Assembly: GCA_029263355.1 (NCBI GenBank)
Contig: JAJCXQ010000217.1
Location: 1-36,337, forward strand
Direction of reading: 5' to 3'
DNA from: Acidobacteriota bacterium
GTDB lineage: Bacteria > Acidobacteriota > Thermoanaerobaculia > Multivoradales > J023
Length of the DNA: 36,337 bases
Shown here: positions 31,222-36,337 of the stretch, piece after piece
How the letters are laid out: each line of letters starts with the position of its first letter
How positions within the stretch are numbered: position 1 is the first letter of the stretch
Translations under genes and position numbers: made by a program
Notes under the pieces: model-generated
What the model saw: only the letters and a program-made list of their open reading frames with translations
Told to the model about the DNA's origin: nothing
Databases searched by the model: none

Positions 31222-33483
31222 CTAGAACCGAGCAATGATGGTTTCGAAGGTGTCGTGTTGCTCGATACGTCGGTTCTTGGATTCGCGTTCGATTGCGGCT
31301 CGTAGCCCAGGCTCACCTTCGAGCAACTGCTCGAACTGACGGCGACGGAGGCTCAGCAACAGGGAAGGAGCGGCGGTTTGGATGGTGGTTTGGCGGGGCA
31401 TGGCGTCGAGCAAGGCTTGGGCGCCAAAATAGTCGCCGTCGGACAACTTGCGGACGCCGCCGCCCCGACTGCCGTCGGGGGCCAGAATCTGCTCGATCTC
31501 GCCGCGTACGATCAGGTAGAAACGGTCACCGGGCTCACCCTTCGAGTAGACGATCCGATCTTCGGGATACGATTCGGAGACCAAGAGATCGGCGATGGTT
31601 TGCAAGCGTTGGCGATCGAGTCCGGCCAACAGCGGGATGGCCTGTAATCGTTCGGGAGAACATTGGGCGGTACGACCGTCTTCGCTGACGGTGAAACCGC
31701 TCTGCTTCTGCCACAGCTGGTAGTAGACCCCTTGGCGATCGAGTAGGCCGTGATGCTGGCCTTGCTCGACCATCCTGCCACGCTCGACCACCAAGATGCG
31801 GCTCATGTGGGTGATCGAGCCCAGGCGATGAGTGGTCGAGAAGACGGTGCAACCTCGGCCGATCCGTTGCAGGGTCTCATTGACCGCGGCAGCGGTGGCG
31901 GGATCGAGGGCAGAGGTCGGCTCGTCGAGAATCAGCAATGCCGGATTACGGAGAATCGCGCGGGCGATGGCGATGCGCTGTCGCTCGCCGCCAGAAAGGT
32001 GGCTGCCGCCTTCGCCAACCTTCGTCAGGTAGCGTTTGGGCAGCAACATGATCATGTCGTGGATCTCGGCTTTGCGTGCAGCCCGTCGTACTTCGGCCTC
32101 AGTGGCGTCGGGCTGGCCAATGCGGATGTTCTCGAGCAGAGTGGTGTTGAATAAGACAGAGTCCTGTAGGACTACACCGGTTTGGGCTCGCAGGGAGCTC
32201 TCACTGCTGTAGCGGAGATCGAGACCGTCGAGGGTCACGCGACCTCTGTCGGGGTCGTAGAGTCGCAAGATGAGATTGAGGATCGTGCTCTTACCAGATC
32301 CGCTCGGGCCGACAACGGCTACCGACTCACCGGCGTTGACCGTGAAGCTGACGTTGAGTAGAGCTGGTGAGCTTTGGCGGTAGCCAAACGAGACGTCTTC
32401 GAAACAGACTTGTCTGGAGAGCCGGGGCAGTGGTTGCGATCCTGGGATTTCGCGGACCGTCGGTTCCTCGGAGAGAAAATCCAGCACTCGTTGCATGCCA
32501 CCGCTGGCTTGTAGCAGATCCGGCATCACCGCTGAAACATGGTTGGCAGCGTTGGCGACATTGAGCAACAAGGCGACGAAGGCGACCAACGAACCGACGG
32601 TCAAGATACCGTGAATCGCCAGATAGGCGCCGACGCCCATCGTCAGCACTTGGACGAAGTACACGCTTTGGCTCGCCGAGCGACTCGCCACAGACGCAGT
32701 GAAGCGTGCTGTGGTGGCGATGCCTGCCAGCTCCGTCAGCTGATCGCGAAAACCCTTCAGGCGAGAGGCTTGCAAACCGAAAGTGCGAATGACGGCGTGG
32801 GATCCGATCGCTTCCTGGATCGATGTTGCGACCAGGGCCTCGACTCTCTTGCACTGATAACTGAGCCATTGGGCTCGGCTGCTCAGCAATCTTGGGCCGA
32901 TCAGCGACAGAGGAAGCGCCGCCAAGGTGATCAAGGCAAGGCGCCACTCGACCACGAAGAGCAGAGTCAGACTCGTCAGCAAGATCAGGACGGAGAACAA
33001 GAAAGTATGTATCGAGCGCACGAAGGCATTTTCGATCACCGCCAGATCATTGGAGAAGCGCGACATGAGGTCGCCTGAATCGACCCGCGAATAGTAGCCA
33101 ACAGGAAGTCGGAGCAAGTGATCAAACATTGCGAGGCGGAGATCACCCATCGCGCGATTGCCACTCTTGGCGGAGAAAAAGTCCTGTACCAAGCTGGCGA
33201 TGGCTTGGATCACCCAGCCGGCGAACAACAGACTGAGGAGATTGAGCAAGACAGTCATGTCCCGGTGCAAGATCGCGCGATCGAAGATCTGCTGATAGGC
33301 GATCGGTACGGCTACCCGAAAGGCCGCCTGGAGCAATAGCGCCGTCAACACGACCAGGGTGTGGATGGTGTAAGGACGGAAGTAGCGGAAGACTTGCCCA
33401 AGGAAGCCGGTCAGCGTCAAGCTGGGTGTGGGCAGCTTGGCCTGGTCGGTTGCGGTGCGGCTCGAGCCGCCTGCTTCACTCAT
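31222..33483 (-). CDS. ABC exporter (fused permease-ATPase) with C-terminal cNMP-binding-like domain
   Basis: The 753-residue protein has a type-1 exporter transmembrane domain (about 25-340, six helices). The ATPase domain (about 358-595) carries Walker A GPSGSGKST (392-400), signature LSGGERQR (496 on), Walker B LLILDEP (516-522) and His552. A cAMP/cGMP-binding beta-roll (about 611-735) shows YSKGEPGDRFYLIVRGEIE and the phosphate cassette DYFGAQALLDAMPRQTTI. Arg697 matches the phosphate-binding arginine of CAP. The glutamate normally found in FGE is replaced by Ala (FGAQ), so classical cAMP binding is uncertain. Substrate unknown. Similar fusions resemble exporters whose activity is gated by a regulatory domain. 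Confidence 0.88.
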   Translation of the reverse strand: MSEAGGSSRTATDQAKLPTPSLTLTGFLGQVFRYFRPYTIHTLVVLTALLLQAAFRVAVPIAYQQIFDRAILHRDMTVLLNLLSLLFAGWVIQAIASLVQDFFSAKSGNRAMGDLRLAMFDHLLRLPVGYYSRVDSGDLMSRFSNDLAVIENAFVRSIHTFLFSVLILLTSLTLLFVVEWRLALITLAALPLSLIGPRLLSSRAQWLSYQCKRVEALVATSIQEAIGSHAVIRTFGLQASRLKGFRDQLTELAGIATTARFTASVASRSASQSVYFVQVLTMGVGAYLAIHGILTVGSLVAFVALLLNVANAANHVSAVMPDLLQASGGMQRVLDFLSEEPTVREIPGSQPLPRLSRQVCFEDVSFGYRQSSPALLNVSFTVNAGESVAVVGPSGSGKSTILNLILRLYDPDRGRVTLDGLDLRYSSESSLRAQTGVVLQDSVLFNTTLLENIRIGQPDATEAEVRRAARKAEIHDMIMLLPKRYLTKVGEGGSHLSGGERQRIAIARAILRNPALLILDEPTSALDPATAAAVNETLQRIGRGCTVFSTTHRLGSITHMSRILVVERGRMVEQGQHHGLLDRQGVYYQLWQKQSGFTVSEDGRTAQCSPERLQAIPLLAGLDRQRLQTIADLLVSESYPEDRIVYSKGEPGDRFYLIVRGEIEQILAPDGSRGGGVRKLSDGDYFGAQALLDAMPRQTTIQTAAPSLLLSLRRRQFEQLLEGEPGLRAAIERESKNRRIEQHDTFETIIARF

Positions 33484-33786
33484 CGCTTACCCCAGGCGCT
33501 GGCGATCAAAACACAGGCCACTGCACTTCACAGCAAGGCGGGCGGAGACGTCGCCAGCAAGCTGATCGCACCGGAGGGGCCAGTGTTGTAGGCTGCCGTA
33601 AATTCGGCGGTAAAGCTCTCGTCAAAACAATCTATGCAAAAGAGATTAAGGCGAGATTCAAGTAAAAAGCAAGGTTTGGCTGGATTTCCAGGCCGAAGCA
33701 GAGAAAAGGTAATGTTGTTGGATGCGATCTCGGAAGCCTTGTCGAACAACACTTCGAGACAGATTATCTAGGCGACCAACCAGGGG
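33484..33786. other. Intergenic region of about 300 bp between divergent genes
   Basis: This gap separates the ABC exporter (-) and the TetR gene (+), a classic regulator/efflux arrangement. No convincing gene is present. An imperfect inverted repeat, TGTCGAA (33740-33746) with TTCGAGACA (33753-33761), could be a TetR operator. The right half is AT-richer than the flanks. Confidence 0.4.
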
Positions 33787-34413
33787 ATGAAGACTTTGGG
33801 AGCAGGAAGAGATCGCAAGGCCAATATTCTCAGGCAAGCTGCACAGGTCTTCATGGAGCATGGATACGAGGCGACCTCGATGAATCTCATCGCTGAGCGC
33901 GCCGAGTTGACCAAACCCGGGCTCTATTACCATTTTAAGAGCAAGCAAGAGTTGCTTTTCGCCATCATGAGTCACGCGATGGACTTCCTGGAGAAGGAGA
34001 CCCTGGCAGTGACCCTGAGCTCGAGTGACAACGAGCAGCGCTTGCAGAAGATTCTGGGCGGGCATGCGCGCATGATCGCGCAAGAGGGAGTGGGCGCCTT
34101 TACCGTGTTGGTGATCGACGAAACCCATGTCCTGACCCCTGAGGACCGGCGACTGATCACTCACCGCAAGCGAGCCTACTACGAGGTGATTCGCGGCACC
34201 TTGAATGAGCTCGGTAAGGAAGGCAAACTGCGCGACAGCATCGACACGACGGTCGCTACGTTCAGTCTTCTCGGCATGGTGATGTGGATCTCGAAATGGT
34301 ACCGCCCGGATGGCGCCCATGATCCAGAGGCTATTGCTGACCGGGTCAGCGATTTAGCTCTCGCCGCCGTCCTGCGTGACGATCGGCGGTCCGATAGCAC
34401 CGCAACCTCGTGA
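33787..34413 (+). CDS. TetR/AcrR family transcriptional regulator
   Basis: The 208-residue protein has an N-terminal TetR helix-turn-helix: ILRQAAQVFMEHGYEATSMNLIAERAELTKPGLYYHFKSKQELLFAIM (about 15-62). An all-helical ligand domain of the KstR2/FadR-like kind follows, with DETHVLTPEDRRLITHRKRAYYEVIRGTL and a WISKWYRPDG motif often seen in acyl-CoA-responsive members. It is divergent from the ABC exporter and may repress it. The C-terminal codons and stop lie in a 17-bp tandem duplication (34396-34429). Confidence 0.88.
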   Translation: MKTLGAGRDRKANILRQAAQVFMEHGYEATSMNLIAERAELTKPGLYYHFKSKQELLFAIMSHAMDFLEKETLAVTLSSSDNEQRLQKILGGHARMIAQEGVGAFTVLVIDETHVLTPEDRRLITHRKRAYYEVIRGTLNELGKEGKLRDSIDTTVATFSLLGMVMWISKWYRPDGAHDPEAIADRVSDLALAAVLRDDRRSDSTATS

Positions 34414-34437
34414 GCACCGCAACCTCGTGAGCACCGC
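34396..34437 (+). repeat. Tandem duplication across the TetR stop codon
   Basis: AGCACCGCAACCTCGTG occurs twice in direct tandem (34396-34412 and 34413-34429), followed by a partial third copy (34430-34437). The first copy supplies the last codons and most of the stop codon; the second lies in the spacer. Confidence 0.7.
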
Positions 34438-34593
34438 CGCTACAACTCGTAGCGCAAGAAAATTCGTTCTGGGCTGTTTGATTCGAGCTGAGTTCTCGCG
34501 TTAGTTCACAGAAGCAGCTTGAACATGTCCGGAGGCCAGTCTACCGGACCCCATAGACCGCTCGATCGCGGTCCAACCAAGAAGAGAGGGAGC

Positions 34594-35208
34594 ATGAAGA
34601 AGCACCTTTTGTGGATCGGTTTGTCCAGCTTAATGTTGTTATTCGCCGGGCCGGCGGCTGCCAAGTGTGACGTCACCAATGACTTGAACGATGACGGGGA
34701 GGTGACCTTCGAGGATGGCAAGCTTCTCTTCCTCTATTTGTTCGATGGGGGAGACAAGCCGGCTTGCCTCAACCAAGCCGACGCCAACGGTGACGGTAGC
34801 ATCAACATTGCGGACGTCATCGTCATCCTGGATCAAGTCGCTTGCAATGAGGCGATACCTGGAGATGTCAACGGCAGTGGCGTAGTAGCTTTGGCGGATG
34901 TCAACTACTTACTGAACTATATGTTCTTAGGGGGACCTGAGCCGCAACCTTGCTTGGAGGTGGCTGATACCAACGGCGACGGCAACCTCAGTATTGCGGA
35001 TGCCGTGACATTGGGCGCCAATCTTCCCTGTCCTGGTGTGGTGGGAGATGTCAACGGAGATGAGCGTTTGGATATCACCGATCTTAGTTTGGTCGCCAAG
35101 AGCTACACCACCGATGTAACGTTCGTGCCTTGTGATCTGGCTGCCGACCTCAATCAAGACGGGCAGTTCAATATTGCCGACCTGATAGCCTATTTCGCAT
35201 TGTTCTAG
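34594..35208 (+). CDS. Secreted tandem dockerin-repeat protein 1
   Basis: The 204-residue protein has a signal peptide (about 1-24, ending PAAAK). Six calcium-loop/helix half-repeats of dockerin type I follow: DLNDDGEVTFED, DANGDGSINIAD, DVNGSGVVALAD, DTNGDGNLSIAD, DVNGDERLDITD and DLNQDGQFNIAD. Each is followed by a leucine-rich helix. Two half-repeats normally make one dockerin, so there are about three modules and no catalytic domain. Cysteines between repeats suggest disulfides. Dockerins bind cohesins or stabilise secreted proteins through calcium; no cohesin is visible in this window. The start at 34594 follows AGAGGGAG. A paralogue follows downstream. Confidence 0.8.
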   Translation: MKKHLLWIGLSSLMLLFAGPAAAKCDVTNDLNDDGEVTFEDGKLLFLYLFDGGDKPACLNQADANGDGSINIADVIVILDQVACNEAIPGDVNGSGVVALADVNYLLNYMFLGGPEPQPCLEVADTNGDGNLSIADAVTLGANLPCPGVVGDVNGDERLDITDLSLVAKSYTTDVTFVPCDLAADLNQDGQFNIADLIAYFALF

Positions 35209-35259
35209 AAACGCCTCGCCGAAAAACCTAGTCGTTGCCGGGTACGGCTTGCGTCGTGA

Positions 35260-35286
35260 GGGAAGCCGATAGGAAATCGGCTTCCC
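35260..35286. terminator. 11-bp hairpin between the two dockerin-repeat genes
   Basis: GGGAAGCCGAT and ATCGGCTTCCC form a perfect 11-bp stem with the 5-base loop AGGAA. It lies 51 bases after the first dockerin gene and 33 bases before the second. Only a weak T-rich stretch follows, so it may terminate, attenuate or stabilise mRNA ends. Confidence 0.55.
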
Positions 35287-35319
35287 TTGCTCTATTTGTG
35301 GGGCTCAAGGAGATCAAAA

Positions 35320-35994
35320 ATGAAGCACATCTGGTGGTTGATCCTGGCTTGTCTGTTCCTTCTCCCGATATTAGCGTCGGCCCACGAAATCTCATTCGAA
35401 GACAAGATCTGTGTTTGCGCTGGAGATCTGAACGGCAATATGGTCGTAGATGAGGTAGATCTTCAGATACTTCTAGACTGTTTCAAGGGCCAATGCACCG
35501 AGCCGTGCGAGGGCAACAACTGTCCGGAATTGGAGGAGCACGAGTGTACGGAGCAAAATGGCTGTTATGCGGATCTCAACCACAGTCACGAAGTGGGACG
35601 AGGCGATGTTGCGGTGCTCCTCGGCAACTGGGGGGATTGCCCAAAGCCAGGCGACGTCAATGACGACGGCGTCGCGGACCTAGAAGACATCGTGAAGGTG
35701 CAAGCCGACATGGGGAACGATTGCACTCAAGATCTCGACTACGAAGGGCGCGTTGGCGGCAATGATCTGGCAATCGCCGAGGCGGCTTGGGGACCAGGCG
35801 ACGACCATCATCCTGGTACCGACCTCAACCGGGACAAGGTGCTTTCGATCGCAGAGCTCATATCGGTCTTCAACTCCCAAGGGCGTGATTGCCGATCGGA
35901 CATCGACGACAACGGTAGCATCAACATCGTCGATCTTTGTTTTGTTTGTGGACGGACCACCGAAGATTGTCAAGACTACGGCTGCCCACCGTAG
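35320..35994 (+). CDS. Secreted tandem dockerin-repeat protein 2
   Basis: The 224-residue protein has a signal peptide (about 1-22, ILASA). Degenerate dockerin/EF-hand-like half-repeats follow: DLNGNMVVDEVDL, DLNHSHEVGRGDV, DVNDDGVADLEDI, DYEGRVGGNDLAI, DLNRDKVLSIAEL and DIDDNGSINIVDL. A Cys-rich stretch, CEGNNCPELEEHECTEQNGC, lies near the middle. Several loops have lost calcium-binding residues compared with protein 1. No other domain is present. The ATG is preceded by AAGGAGA. It is in tandem with the first dockerin gene, and its end overlaps the convergent TPR gene by 19 bases. Confidence 0.75.
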   Translation: MKHIWWLILACLFLLPILASAHEISFEDKICVCAGDLNGNMVVDEVDLQILLDCFKGQCTEPCEGNNCPELEEHECTEQNGCYADLNHSHEVGRGDVAVLLGNWGDCPKPGDVNDDGVADLEDIVKVQADMGNDCTQDLDYEGRVGGNDLAIAEAAWGPGDDHHPGTDLNRDKVLSIAELISVFNSQGRDCRSDIDDNGSINIVDLCFVCGRTTEDCQDYGCPP

Positions 35995-36337
35995 AGCGCA
36001 GCCAGACGATGACCGGCTCGTTTCGCCCGCCAATCGTCCGGCCCCAAATCATCCTTCAGGATCCGGTGGCTCTCGAGCAAGAGAGGTTCGGCGCCGGCGT
36101 CGTCTCCGATGGCCAGAAGATAGCCGCCGAGAGCATTCTCAGCCTCCGCCAGCCGCCAAGGGTCGGCTTCTTTCTCTTGTTGGATCGCCACCGCTTCACG
36201 GATCAGCGGCTCGGCCTCGGTGAGGTCGCCACGGTCGAGCAGCAGCTGGCCGAGGCCCAACGCGGAGGTTGCGATATGGCGATGGCCTTCAGCCAATGCG
36301 TGTCGACGCACCGTCAGGGCGGCGCGGAAGAAATCCT
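35976..36337 (-). CDS. TPR-repeat protein, C-terminal part (runs off the window)
   Basis: The minus-strand frame is open to the window edge and ends at 35976. The visible part, about 119 residues, contains TPR_12-type repeats: ALTVRRHALAEGHRHIATSALGLGQLLLDRGDLTEAEPLIREAVAIQQ and AEAENALGGYLLAIGDDAGAEPLLLESHRIL. These are typical of the C-terminal arrays of large bacterial TPR proteins, including TPR-linked serine/threonine kinases in Acidobacteriota. The N-terminal domain lies outside the window, so the function is not assigned. The 3' end overlaps the convergent dockerin-repeat gene by 19 bases. Confidence 0.75.
   Translation of the reverse strand, partial: DFFRAALTVRRHALAEGHRHIATSALGLGQLLLDRGDLTEAEPLIREAVAIQQEKEADPWRLAEAENALGGYLLAIGDDAGAEPLLLESHRILKDDLGPDDWRAKRAGHRLAALYGGQP

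Noticed and set aside
33528..33752. 74-codon minus-strand frame between the ABC exporter and TetR genes
   Set aside because: No family resemblance or start signal was seen. It lies in a regulatory gap and its composition differs from the real genes.

Overview
The window is about 36 kb of GC-rich bacterial chromosome. It holds tightly packed operons, lipoproteins with lipoboxes, a cyclophilin-type isomerase, an ECF sigma factor and a heme-exporter-like ABC pair. It also holds a GWxTD-domain protein, dockerin-repeat secreted proteins and a TPR array at the right edge. This mix is typical of Acidobacteriota (Thermoanaerobaculia-like lineages) or a neighbouring deep Gram-negative group. That placement is inference from gene content; no rRNA gene is present. 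No tRNA gene, CRISPR array, insertion sequence or prophage was recognised.

Layout. (1) 167-5725 (-) encodes a 1852-residue protein with two alpha/beta-hydrolase domains, an aminopeptidase-N-like (M17-N/macro-like) domain, a CHAT caspase-like protease domain and a TPR-like tail. A roughly 700-bp spacer follows, holding a remnant of a DUF4143-type ATPase and a promoter. (2) 6431-11141 holds a secreted reprolysin-like metalloprotease, an SPFH membrane protein with a small ribbon-helix-helix protein, an MmcQ/YjbR protein and a CcmA/CcmB-like ABC pair. (3) 11197-16456 holds a HEAT-repeat/cyclophilin lipoprotein, an ECF sigma factor with a probable anti-sigma partner, a GH25 lysozyme lipoprotein and a bactofilin-like membrane protein. 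(4) 16501-21808 holds 3-hydroxyacyl-CoA dehydrogenase, a zinc-ribbon TPR protein, prolyl-tRNA synthetase and a convergent enoyl-CoA hydratase. (5) 22208-22956 holds a duplicated XRE-like regulator and a small metal-binding protein. (6) 23236-28462 is one apparent operon: an archaeal-type-II-GAPDH-like oxidoreductase, a TrmA/RlmD RNA methyltransferase, a TrxR-fold flavoprotein without its redox cysteines, a YhhQ-type queuosine-precursor transporter, a CYTH protein and a QueD/PTPS protein. (7) 28466-28696 (-) is a SelW/Rdx-like selenoprotein with an in-frame UGA, which ordinary gene calling would miss. (8) 28841-31213 holds folE, a GWxTD protein and a FabH-like synthase. (9) 31222-33483 (-) is an ABC exporter with a C-terminal cyclic-nucleotide-binding-like domain, followed by a TetR regulator, two dockerin-repeat proteins and the end of a TPR protein.

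Main points of interest. The selenoprotein is supported by a CxxU redox motif, full-length SelW-like similarity across the UGA and a bacterial-SECIS-like hairpin with a GGUCU loop at the right distance. This implies that the organism inserts selenocysteine. The giant CHAT/dual-hydrolase protein has two intact-looking Ser-Asp-His triads and an intact His-Cys dyad in one chain. It looks like a protease-controlled effector and is the best candidate for an uncharacterised conflict or cell-death system. The queuosine/pterin-flavoured operon next to folE suggests linked pterin and deazapurine metabolism. All domain calls come from reading motifs by eye; no database search was run.
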